This document shows positions 1-5,651 of a stretch of 7,851 bases of DNA, in pieces. Numbering within the stretch: position 1 is the first letter of the stretch; each line of letters opens with the position of its first letter. The translations under genes and the position numbers were made by a program. The notes beneath the pieces are model-generated. The model was given only the letters and a program-made list of their open reading frames with translations, ran no database searches and was not told the DNA's origin. Source of the DNA: SIAJ01 sp035258765 (GTDB lineage: Bacteria; Planctomycetota; Planctomycetia; Gemmatales; Gemmataceae); the NCBI GenBank assembly GCA_035258765.1, contig DATFWZ010000587.1, positions 1 to 7,851 on the forward strand. Reading direction: 5' to 3'.

Positions 1-534
1 GAATCGAGCCGCTGTCTCCCACGCCACTTACGACGCGACCATTGGCCCAACCCCCCGCCTCGGCCGGCCGACCACACGGGCGGCGACGGCCCACCCATCG
101 ACCGCCACCGATACCGTCTTCGCGTCGGCCAGCCAATCTCCCGGCGGCCGGGAGCGGTCGCTGCTCGGGGCCGCTCTCCGTCACCTCTCCCGACTTCCCA
201 GCAGACCTCCAACGGAACCCCGTCGCCGGGCGTGGGTCGCCCCGCGACGACGACCGCGTCCGCACCGCCGGCCGGGGACTCGGTTCCACCCACCGTCGGC
301 GGGTCGGGCCATTGGACGGCGAACCCACCCGACGGGCCGTTGTCCACCCGCGACCTTCTTCACCACCGCGGAGCGGTTTAGTTCAACTTGTAATTATGCC
401 GCGCTGGCGCAACGTATCGTCGCCCCCGGTCCGCCGGCCCGTCAAGGCAAATCGGCTCCCGACTTTGACTTCCGGCGCGCCCGCTGGTCTCCTGTCCACC
501 ACCCCGCCGCGCGAAACCCAGCCGCGGCGCAACG
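1..534. other. Stretch without a supportable gene
   Basis: I see no convincing gene here. Long open frames exist only because the sequence is so GC-rich. Their translations are Pro/Arg/Ser-rich, with no recognisable motif, no Shine-Dalgarno sequence before a start, and no consistent codon-position bias. One plus frame is open from the left edge to about 382 and could be the tail of a gene that begins outside the window, but its composition looks random. No tRNA-like cloverleaf, CRISPR spacing or clear terminator was found. Confidence 0.5.
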
Positions 535-583
535 GTATCAACGTAACGCCGCGCGCCAGCCGCGTATCAACTTAACGCCGCGC
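535..583. repeat. Short direct repeat upstream of the integrase relic
   Basis: A 20-bp word, GTATCAACKTAACGCCGCGC, occurs at 535-554 and again at 564-583 with one mismatch (G versus T at the ninth base). The copies start 29 bp apart. A weaker relative (TTCAACTTGTAATTATGCCGCGC) lies near 378-402. The pair ends about 34 bp before the GTG start of the integrase fragment. That is where an integron attI site or recombinase binding sites would sit, and the second copy contains ACTTAAC (570-576), which fits the RYYYAAC core consensus. A 7-base degenerate match is common by chance, so the repeat is certain but its role is inferred. Confidence 0.6.
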
Positions 584-616
584 CGGGCGGGTCACCACAC
601 CCCGACGGGGCCGCCT

Positions 617-973
617 GTGAAGCTCCTGGACCAGGTCCGAGAGGCCGCCCGCGTCCGCCACTTCTCCTACCACACCGAGCAGACCTACGTCCGCTGGGTC
701 GAGCAGTTCCTCCGGTTCCACAAGGGGCCGGCCGGATGGCGGCACCTGAAGGTCCCAGGCGCTGCGGCGAGCATGTTGGGACAAGGTGTCGAGCATCCCC
801 ATGATTTGCGGAATGGGCATTCCCCATCCATATTTCCGGGGGCCATCGCAACGACTATCCGTCACTCGCAACGGCGCTTGACTGTCGGCTGCCGGCGGGT
901 TCTACTCATCCCACTTCCTCTCAAGGAAATGGGACGCCCACATGGCCATCCGGTTCGCCTGCCCGGGGTGTAA
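617..973 (+). pseudogene. Truncated integron-type tyrosine recombinase (N-terminal fragment)
   Basis: The frame opens with GTG at 617. Residues 1 to about 45 match the N-terminal SAM-like core-binding domain of integron integrases: KLLDQVREAARVRHFSYHTE, followed by QTYVRWVEQFLRFHKGPAGW. IntI proteins have the same order of features (LLDQ-R-RxxHYSxRTEQAYVxWVxxFIRFH). After roughly position 745 the translation (LKVPGAAASMLGQ onward) no longer resembles the family. The catalytic domain with its Arg, His and Tyr residues is absent, and the frame ends at 973, inside the next gene. Intact relatives run to about 320-400 residues, so this is a remnant without recombinase activity. The stretch 745-941 holds nothing else I can identify. 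The family call is fairly safe. The integron sub-type is less so, because planctomycetes carry many related integrases outside integrons. Confidence 0.65.
910..933 (+). promoter_or_regulatory. Hairpin just before the zinc-ribbon protein start
   Basis: CCCACTTCC (910-918) and GGAAATGGG (925-933) pair over 9 bp with one mismatch around a 6-nt loop. The right arm contains the only purine-rich candidate Shine-Dalgarno sequence (AAGGAA, 923-928) before the ATG at 942. A fold could therefore mask the ribosome site. The spacing to the ATG is rather long, and the regulatory role is conjecture. Confidence 0.25.
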
Positions 974-2282
974 AACTGAGTACACGGTTAACGACCGCGC
1001 CGCAGGAAGGACGATCGAGTGCCGAGTCTGCGGGGAACGTGTACCGGTGCCGTCGGCGCGCCTGGCCAAGCCGGCCCCGGCTGGGCCGATCCCACCGCGA
1101 AAGCAAATTGACCGCCTACCACCATCCCCTAGTACGACGGGTCCAGGACAACGCACCCAGCGTTCCGAACCGCGGGTAGAGCACGTGCGCTCGCCCAAGA
1201 AGCATGACGAGGACGAGCATTCCCCGGGCTCTGACGATAATCCGGCCGATGATCCGTCCCTGGAGAGGAACGCCCGGGGACATGCGTACCTTCCGCCCAT
1301 CCCGAAGTCTCGCCGCTGGCTCATCCCGGCGATTGGCTGCGCCGGAGCGGTAGGCAGTCTGACAGTAGTGGCGACAATCCTGATTCTTGTCTTTCGCGGC
1401 TGCGACTCCAAGTCGCTGCTCAGCCCCTTTGCCTCTGAGAAGGACGCCGACCTCCTGGCGTGGGCGCCGCCGGACTCGGAGGCTATCTTTTTCATGAACA
1501 CAAGCGATTTGATGACCGTACCGGAATTCCGCGAGTTGGCGTCGAATAAGAAACCGCCGAAGCAAAAGGTGGCGCTCGGGCTCGGCGAGAAGGAAAGGGT
1601 GGTGACGGCCGGCCGAGGCAAAATGGGAGCCACGGACACGGTCACCATCTATCAGCTCGCTAACTCGTACGACCCGAACCCGTTGATCCGCGCCGGTCAC
1701 GCCAGGCAACGCCAGAAGGACGGCCGGAACTACCTCGAGATTTCAGCCGAACGGCTCTGGCTTTACCAACCGTCCGCCCGAGTTGTCATCACGTCCGAGA
1801 ACGAGAACCTGCTCTATTCGGCGATGGCGGGAAAGACTGATGAATTGAGAATCAGCCAAGACCTAAAGCGGGCATACCGGGATGCGGACGGGCCGGTCCG
1901 AGGCGCCGCCGTTGGGCCGGCAGCGCAGAGCAGCCCCGTGACCGCACCGCTCCAGCTCCTTGTCGAAAAGAACCCGGAACCCCCGCCGCTGTGCCTGGCT
2001 CAGTGCATTTCGACAAAGCTCCGGAGCGATCGTACCGAAGTGCTGATCGTGTCTACCTATTCAAGTTCCGAGAAGGCGAAAACCGCGGCCGGTCTGATGG
2101 AGACCGGGATCAAGCGGGAAATGGCCTTGGCCATCGCGCGCGGGGACAACAACGACCAGGGCCTCTACCTGCTCCGGGTCATCTTCGACACGTTCAAGGC
2201 AGAGGCGTCGGGTGATAGGGTCACTATCAGCCTTCAGATCCCCCACCGCGAGCTCAAGCGGCTGAAATTCCTAGTGGAATAG
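942..2282 (+). CDS. Uncharacterised zinc-ribbon, single-pass membrane protein
   Basis: This 446-residue protein is probably intact; its function is unknown. Residues 5-37 form a zinc ribbon with two CxxC knuckles (Cys7/Cys10 and Cys27/Cys30, 16 residues apart). This N-terminal module is very common in planctomycete proteins. A charged, disordered Pro/Arg/Asp/His linker follows to about residue 120. One membrane helix lies at about 125-152 (WLIPAIGCAGAVGSLTVV, then ATILILVFRG). The remaining 290 residues would then lie outside the cytoplasm if the basic side stays in. That part begins 'DLLAWAPPDSEAIFFMN' and has alternating strands and helices. It recalls a planctomycete family in which each protein scores a residue pool against a 'GL...ERVV' block, but I cannot name a domain. 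Codon third positions are G/C-rich throughout. The ribosome site is weak, so the start rests on the complete zinc ribbon. It stands alone on the plus strand, and neither neighbour hints at a job. Confidence 0.8.
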   Translation: MAIRFACPGCKTEYTVNDRAAGRTIECRVCGERVPVPSARLAKPAPAGPIPPRKQIDRLPPSPSTTGPGQRTQRSEPRVEHVRSPKKHDEDEHSPGSDDNPADDPSLERNARGHAYLPPIPKSRRWLIPAIGCAGAVGSLTVVATILILVFRGCDSKSLLSPFASEKDADLLAWAPPDSEAIFFMNTSDLMTVPEFRELASNKKPPKQKVALGLGEKERVVTAGRGKMGATDTVTIYQLANSYDPNPLIRAGHARQRQKDGRNYLEISAERLWLYQPSARVVITSENENLLYSAMAGKTDELRISQDLKRAYRDADGPVRGAAVGPAAQSSPVTAPLQLLVEKNPEPPPLCLAQCISTKLRSDRTEVLIVSTYSSSEKAKTAAGLMETGIKREMALAIARGDNNDQGLYLLRVIFDTFKAEASGDRVTISLQIPHRELKRLKFLVE

Positions 2283-2499
2283 AGCCCGCATTTGCACCGG
2301 AAGCGGCCGCGATGAATGCCGCCACGCGACGAGTTGTCGCCGCTAGTCGGGTACGACGGTGAGAACTGTACGATTCAGTTTTCGTTTGAATCATTGCCGC
2401 GGGTCGCATACCTTCCGTTTGACCAGACGGAGCTACTTCGCTGGCAGACTGGGCGACGGCTGCGAACGTTCCTCCGGTCCCCCTCCAAAGTCCAATCCG

Positions 2500-2915
2500 A
2501 TGGCGCTTAAGATGCCCACTCACACCTCTCCCCATGAGTACCCCCGGCTCCGCCGATCGCTGCTCTTCGTGCGCCTTCGCCAATGGGCGAGGGGGTCCTG
2601 CGACCTTACCCGGCTCGGACCATCCCCCGCCGGGCGCTTTGCCTGCGTCTTAATAGCCAGTGCCGTCGCGTTCGGGATCACCCTCGCACTGACATTTGTG
2701 GTCGGCGCCCCGGCCGCCGGGATCAGCATCAGCCTCGCGCTGGCGGTCTTCATCTTGACAGCGGGGCTCGGGTCCGTGCTCGTTCTTGTCACTACGGACG
2801 CGACCGCCGCGAAGCATCTTTGCCGAATTGGCTCGCCGGGAATGGGACGTTCTCGCTGGAAGTGGTGGGTGAGTCGAACTATCAGAAGGCGTTGGAACGG
2901 GCATGCGGCGGGTGA
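2500..2915 (+). pseudogene. Broken gene: two membrane helices, then a truncated HIRAN-like domain
   Basis: Two frames must be joined to read this gene. In one frame, two hydrophobic helices lie at about 2635-2706 (RFACVLIASAVAFGITLALT) and 2716-2790 (GISISLALAVFILTAGLGSV). After about 2790-2815 coding character moves to another frame, which gives GTFSLEVVGESNYQKALERA and then CGG before a TGA at 2913-2915. That string resembles the opening of HIRAN-like domains, where 'EVVGESxYQ-ALExxCGG' leads into a strand-rich fold that is missing here. The gene therefore carries an apparent frameshift and has lost its 3' part. No good ribosome site precedes the candidate ATGs at 2500 and 2512, so the start is uncertain and the true N-terminus may also be lost. 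The HIRAN assignment comes from memory of the motif and is moderate at best. Confidence 0.45.
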
Positions 2916-3088
2916 ACCCCTCCAACCGCAACGCCCTGTTCACCGCCTGGAACGCGCTCGCCAACCTTGCTGACATGGCGGGCAGGATCCGGGTGACAAA
3001 CCCGGCCGAGGCAGCGAAGGGATTTAACTGGTCCAAGCTGCAGAACGGCGCGCTCGAGCCACTGCGCGAGGCCGAACTAATCGACTGA
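2903..3088 (+). pseudogene. C-terminal fragment of an unidentified protein
   Basis: The open frame ends in ...NWSKLQNGALEPLREAELID and a stop at 3086-3088. From about codon 5 (PSNRNALFTAWNALANLADM) it looks like the end of a real soluble protein: balanced composition, G/C third positions, and an amphipathic helix followed by a strand. There is no upstream coding in this frame, because a TGA lies at 2870-2872. There is also no ribosome site for the ATG at 2903, which overlaps the end of the HIRAN-like fragment. The simplest reading is that the 3' end of another gene was fused here by deletion or recombination at about 2905-2916. I do not recognise the family. Confidence 0.4.
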
Positions 3089-3239
3089 CCGCGCCTCGCT
3101 GGTTAGAGGATCGATGACTGCGTCGCTGAAGGCTTTTCTTGACGACTGTTGGTTGTTCAAGATTGTTGAAACGGAGTATTGCATGCCCACCCGAGGAAAA
3201 ACGCCGAGACCAATGTCGCTTAGGACACACAGGAAGTGG

Positions 3240-3386
3240 TTGGCCGAACAGCGTACCCGCCGCGACCCCCGTCAACAACAAGTGGCCCCAGGGCTCCAGC
3301 GCTCTCACCAGCGAGGGCGTGATGCCGATGTCATCGCTGATCGCCGAGACGCTCTTGAAGACTGTGCCTACACGACCGACTTGCAT
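3240..3386 (-). pseudogene. Possible membrane-protein fragment overlapping the hydrolase 3' end
   Basis: In the frame beginning at the ATG at 3386 (19 nt inside the end of the SGNH hydrolase gene), the translation starts MQVGRVGTVFKSVSAISDDI and continues GITPSLVRALEPWGHLLLTG, then VAAGTLFG. About 39 of 45 codons end in G or C, and the last part could span a membrane. After roughly position 3240 this bias disappears, although the frame stays open to 3024. This may be the start of a second, translationally coupled gene that was cut short, or the displaced tail of the hydrolase. I do not recognise it. Confidence 0.3.
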
Positions 3387-4027
3387 GTCCGCCACGCGGC
3401 GCTCTGCAATAGGGAAATGTCCGCCTCCTTCAAACCAGGCACGTCGCTCTCGATCCCGATGGGACTCTCCTTGAACAGCACGGCGAGGAATACGCAGGCG
3501 GCGAGGTAAGACCCAGCCAGTGTGGGGTGGCTCTGGTCCCGGTCGTGTAGGACGAGCCGATCGTGGCGGCGAAGCACATCCTGCCAGGCCCGTCCCACAG
3601 GGGCGACCGTCGCGCCCAATTCCCGACCAATCCCGGTGTACGCGTCGGTGATGGCCTCTTGCGACTCCGGCTGGTTCCGCCGTGCCCAGGTCATGTAGAG
3701 AATTGTCCTTGCGCCGACGTCCTTGATCGCGTCGGCGAACAGACGAACGTTCTCGTGCATTCGCGCGGCGTTCTTGACCGGCAGCGTGCTCTGCTCCTGG
3801 AGGACGACGGCGGAATAGTGGCCGCCCTGAATGGCCCTTAATGCGGCACCGGCGTTCCAGTGTCTGCGGAGCGACGCGCCACCGACGCTGATCAGGCGAT
3901 GATCCAAAGTCCTGCCTCGCGCCGCGGCCAGCTGTGCGATCAGACCGGAGAGATCGTTTCGCGCGGTGAAGCTGTTGCCGACGAACAAGACCTTCAGTGG
4001 GGAGCTTCCGCGTGTGCCCGTGGCCAT
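3368..4027 (-). CDS. SGNH/GDSL-type hydrolase (putative esterase/lipase fold)
   Basis: This 219-residue protein has SGNH-superfamily landmarks. Block I is 'KVLFVGNSFT' (12-21) with Ser19 as the presumed nucleophile. A Gly-rich turn 'SVGGASLRRHW' lies at 47-57, and 'AVVLQEQS' (73-80) stands where the oxyanion-hole block sits. Block V is 'DQSHPTLAGSYLAA' (164-177), giving the Asp164-xx-His167 pair of the catalytic triad. The GNSFT form points to the DUF4886-like branch rather than classical GDSL lipases. The usual block III Asn is not evident. No signal peptide or membrane helix is seen, so it is probably cytoplasmic, acting on an unknown ester or acyl substrate. The length suits a single-domain member. 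The start is well supported by GGGAGGA four bases before ATG. About 140 bp separate it from the upstream hypothetical gene on the same strand, so co-transcription is possible. Confidence 0.8.
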   Translation of the reverse strand: MATGTRGSSPLKVLFVGNSFTARNDLSGLIAQLAAARGRTLDHRLISVGGASLRRHWNAGAALRAIQGGHYSAVVLQEQSTLPVKNAARMHENVRLFADAIKDVGARTILYMTWARRNQPESQEAITDAYTGIGRELGATVAPVGRAWQDVLRRHDRLVLHDRDQSHPTLAGSYLAACVFLAVLFKESPIGIESDVPGLKEADISLLQSAAWRTCKSVV

Positions 4028-4031
4028 TGGG

Positions 4032-4038
4032 TCCTCCC
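4032..4038 (-). promoter_or_regulatory. Ribosome binding site of the SGNH hydrolase
   Basis: On the minus strand GGGAGGA lies 4 nt before the ATG at 4027. It is one of the two best Shine-Dalgarno matches in the window and fixes the hydrolase start. Confidence 0.7.
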
Positions 4039-4167
4039 ATCGCGCGACAAATCGTCAGAGCGGTCAGGCAAATTCTGGTCGTCGCCGGCCCCGGAGCCCA
4101 AGTCGCCGCGTCTGCTAGCGGGCGGCCACAGACAGGCGCGGCCAACACTTCCCGGTGCCCACTGAAG

Positions 4168-4710
4168 TCAAGGCATGAAAACTCTCCCCATCGTCGCTCT
4201 CGTCACCCTCGGTGCACCCCGAAATCCCGCAGAGTTCGAGCGCTTCCGGTAATTTGCCGGAAGCGCTTGTAGACATTCTGTCGAGTACGCCCCGAGCTGG
4301 CCGCGGGTCGGGATGTTCCGCTCCGTCGTGGTCGTCAGCGACACCGTCGCCGCCCGTCGGTCGATCGCCTTCATGATCACGTCCGCCATCGCGGCCACCG
4401 GTTGGCGATCCTCCGAGCTGCCCTTGTTCCGCTCGACCTCGTCGACGCACTCCGGCGGAAGCCCCGCCGCTTCGTCAACGACGGCGGGCCGCGCTTGGGC
4501 CAGGAGCTTCCGCCAGTAGCCCGGCTCAATGTCCGGCGCGGGCACGTCGTCCCGCCTCGCGGACGCTGGCGCTTCGTCCGTCACGACTTGCACCGGCAGC
4601 GCCCGCAACAACTCCCCCGCGGCCGCCGCCTGATCGGCGAAAGTGATCGTCACCTTGCGGACGCCCGCGGTCACCAAGACCGCCCGGCTCAGGTCGATTT
4701 CCGCAACCAC
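4168..4710 (-). CDS. Hypothetical protein with a probably non-native C-terminal tail
   Basis: The frame encodes 180 residues; I do not recognise the family. The start is GTG at 4710, with GGAGGTG four bases upstream, so initiation here is convincing. Residues 1-45 (VAEIDLSRAVLVTAGVRKVT onward) look like a small alpha/beta unit with a helix at about 27-39. A Pro/Asp-rich linker follows, then a helical part with 'EPGYWRKLLAQARPAVVDEA' (62-81). A third block ends in 'VSLTTTTERNIPTRGQLG' (123-140). Third positions are strongly G/C-rich up to about residue 142 and then lose the bias. The last 40 residues read through a perfect hairpin (4239-4267). The native gene therefore probably ended near 4285, and the stop was lost or the frame changed. 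A second copy of the '-TTTT-R--P-RGQ-G' end, this one with a stop, lies at 4838-4890. The hydrolase gene follows about 140 bp downstream. Confidence 0.6.
   Translation of the reverse strand: MVAEIDLSRAVLVTAGVRKVTITFADQAAAAGELLRALPVQVVTDEAPASARRDDVPAPDIEPGYWRKLLAQARPAVVDEAAGLPPECVDEVERNKGSSEDRQPVAAMADVIMKAIDRRAATVSLTTTTERNIPTRGQLGAYSTECLQALPANYRKRSNSAGFRGAPRVTRATMGRVFMP
4175..4252 (+). pseudogene. Signal-peptide-like short open frame
   Basis: The 25-codon plus-strand frame starts MKTLPIVALVTLGAPRNPAE and stops at 4250-4252. Its first 14 residues look like the n- and h-regions of a Sec signal peptide, as in the first codons of a secreted protein whose remainder is missing. It lies antisense to the doubtful tail of the minus-strand gene, where coding bias there is lost. 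No strong ribosome site precedes it, and a short hydrophobic run can occur by chance. Confidence 0.2.
4239..4267. terminator. Perfect 11-bp hairpin, copy A
   Basis: AGCGCTTCCGG (4239-4249) is exactly complementary to CCGGAAGCGCT (4257-4267) around a 7-nt loop. It lies about 24 nt beyond the presumed native end of the hypothetical gene (minus strand). It shares the core GCTTCCG...ATTTG...CGGAAGC with the hairpin at 4785-4809. No T-run follows on either strand, so it is not a textbook intrinsic terminator. A 3'-end structure or a mobile hairpin repeat are the likely readings. Confidence 0.5.
4291..4337. repeat. 47-bp repeat unit, copy A
   Basis: This block matches 4844-4890 at 39 of 47 positions with no gaps. 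It opens with a 22-nt sequence (CCCGAGCTGGCCGCGGGTCG, then GG) that folds with one central mismatch, and it ends with GTCGTGGTCGTCA, identical in both copies. On the minus strand it encodes '-TTTTERNIPTRGQLG'. Confidence 0.7.
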
Positions 4711-4714
4711 GTCT

Positions 4715-4735
4715 CACCTCCAGACAGATTGTCTG
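4715..4735 (-). promoter_or_regulatory. Shine-Dalgarno next to a 6-bp dyad, before the hypothetical gene
   Basis: On the minus strand GGAGGTG (4721-4715) precedes the GTG start at 4710 by four bases. Directly upstream is the perfect dyad CAGACA-GAT-TGTCTG (4721-4735), which shares one base with the ribosome site. A repressor site or a small hairpin that modulates translation is possible. The dyad itself is seen directly; the function is inferred. Confidence 0.4.
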
Positions 4736-4784
4736 CACCCCCGGGAAATGGGGCGAAACCCCCCATATTCCTGCACGTTTCGCT

Positions 4785-4809
4785 GGCTTCCGCAGGATTT
4801 GCGGAAGCC
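4785..4809. terminator. 10-bp hairpin, copy B
   Basis: GGCTTCCGCA (4785-4794) pairs exactly with TGCGGAAGCC (4800-4809) around a 5-nt loop. It starts 29 nt past the TGA of the minus-strand fragment ending at 4838, almost the same place as copy A relative to its gene. No T-tract follows. Conserved position after two related 3' ends makes a transcript-end structure the best guess. Confidence 0.5.
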
Positions 4810-4837
4810 GAGAACGACGTTATACCCGGCCCCCGGG

Positions 4838-4948
4838 TCACCACCCGAACTGGCCGCGGATCGGGTGGTGTCGCGTCGTCGTGGTCGTCACCGAGGGCCC
4901 GTCCCCGGTCGCGGTGTAATACGCCAGGTTCATCGCGTGCCGCGAGTC
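4838..4948 (-). pseudogene. 3' fragment related to the end of the hypothetical gene
   Basis: The last about 36 codons before the TGA at 4838-4840 read DSRHAMNLAYYTATGDGPSV then TTTTTRHHPIRGQFGW. Third positions are G/C-rich from about 4948 down and not beyond. The end aligns with 'VSLTTTTERNIPTRGQLG' of the neighbouring hypothetical protein, at DNA level too. It therefore looks like the C-terminus of a paralogue whose 5' part has been lost. The function is unknown. Confidence 0.4.
4844..4890. repeat. 47-bp repeat unit, copy B
   Basis: This is the partner of 4291-4337 (39 of 47 identical, same orientation, 553 bp apart). The 22-nt opening CCCGAACTGGCCGCGGATCG(GG) differs from copy A only at bases 6 and 17, the two positions that face each other unpaired in the stem (A/A here, G/G there). 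Confidence 0.7.
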
Positions 4949-4974
4949 TCGAGGCGTCGGGAACAGATTTCGCA

Positions 4975-5651
4975 CTAACGTCGGTCGATGTGACCGACGC
5001 GCGCATTGATGGAGGTGGCTCTGCCGCTCCAACGAGTCCGATACAGGACAGTTTGCAGTACGTTCATAAGGTCTAGTCCGACTAGCAGCAGCAGGTCGTC
5101 CGGCCCCGGCTTGGCGTATTCCACGTACACGTCGAAGTAGCGGTCGTCGTCGAAAACGCCGGTGTCCAGCAGCTCGTACTCCGGCCGGTCCTTGCCGCGG
5201 CGCCGGTTCTCCTCGACCAGTTCGGCGTATGGGAACGCGCGCTGCGGGTACTTGTAGAGCATCTTGAGGTAGGAGTGGGTCGGGGTGGCGTCGAGGTAGT
5301 AATAGACTTCCTTCACGTCCTCGCCGTGGTTGCCCTCGGCATTGGTCAGGCCGAAGAGGCGCTCCTTGAGGATTGGGTCGCGGCCGTTCCAGAGGGCCAG
5401 CGCCAGGCAGAGGCGCTGCTCGTCGTCGCTGAAGCCGGCCAGGCCGTCTTCGCCCCAGCGGTAGGCGCGGCTGCGGGCGTGGTCGTGGGGAAGTAGTCCC
5501 AGGCGGTGCCGTGGGGGCTGTAATCCTCGCGGACGGTGCCCCACTGGCGCTCGCTCAGGTACGGCCCCCACTTCTTCCACGGCCGGCGGCCGAGGCGGTC
5601 TTCCTCCAGCCGACGCTTCTCCTCGTTTACGACCGGTTGCTGCGGAGCCAT
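4975..5651 (-). pseudogene. GH63-like glucosidase, frameshifted and truncated
   Basis: This is the N-terminal part of the bacterial MGH1-type glucosidase family related to GH63, whose members usually run to about 850-900 residues and act on alpha-glucosides. The start is taken as ATG 5651 (MAPQQPVVNEEKRRLEEDRL), preceded by AGGG. Residues 25-55 carry the family signature 'WKKWGPYLSERQWGTVREDY' and 'GTAWDYFP'. At 5487-5490 a C-run on the coding strand is one base short. The protein continues in the next frame as 'HDHARSRAYRWGEDGLAG', then 'ALWNGRDPILKERLFGLTN', 'EGNHGEDVKEVYYYLDATPT', 'SYLKMLYKYPQRAFPY' and 'LLDTGVFDDDRYFDVYVEYA'. Homology stops at 'KPGPDDLLL' near 5090, and the remaining codons to 4975 are foreign. 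About 80% of the gene, including the catalytic barrel, is gone. It lies 67 bp after the debranching enzyme on the same strand, clearly an operon partner in glycogen/trehalose-type glucan metabolism. Confidence 0.85.
4979..4999. repeat. 8-bp inverted repeat beyond the glucosidase remnant
   Basis: CGTCGGTC (4979-4986) and GACCGACG (4992-4999) are perfectly complementary around a 5-nt loop. The dyad sits at the very end of the open frame of the broken glucosidase (stop at 4975-4977), in DNA that does not belong to that gene. It could be a terminator of the lost neighbour or a chance dyad in GC-rich sequence. Confidence 0.35.

Noticed and set aside
42..575. 177-codon plus-strand open frame
   Set aside because: Pro/Arg/Ser-rich translation without motif, ribosome site or codon bias; expected by chance at this GC content.
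567..871. Minus-strand frames over the integrase start
   Set aside because: One contains a coding-looking string (KYGWGMPIPQIMGMLDTLSQ), but no family or start signal was recognised and it overlaps the clear integrase homology.
902..1709. Long minus-strand open frames opposite the zinc-ribbon protein
   Set aside because: They are antisense to a frame with clear motifs (CxxC pairs, membrane helix), and their translations have no domain character.
3024..4148. 374-codon minus-strand frame across the hydrolase
   Set aside because: Shadow of the SGNH hydrolase over most of its length; only the 3240-3386 segment shows independent coding character.
4239..4267. Hairpin as a classical rho-independent terminator
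   Set aside because: No T-run follows the stem on either strand; it was kept only as a possible 3'-end structure.
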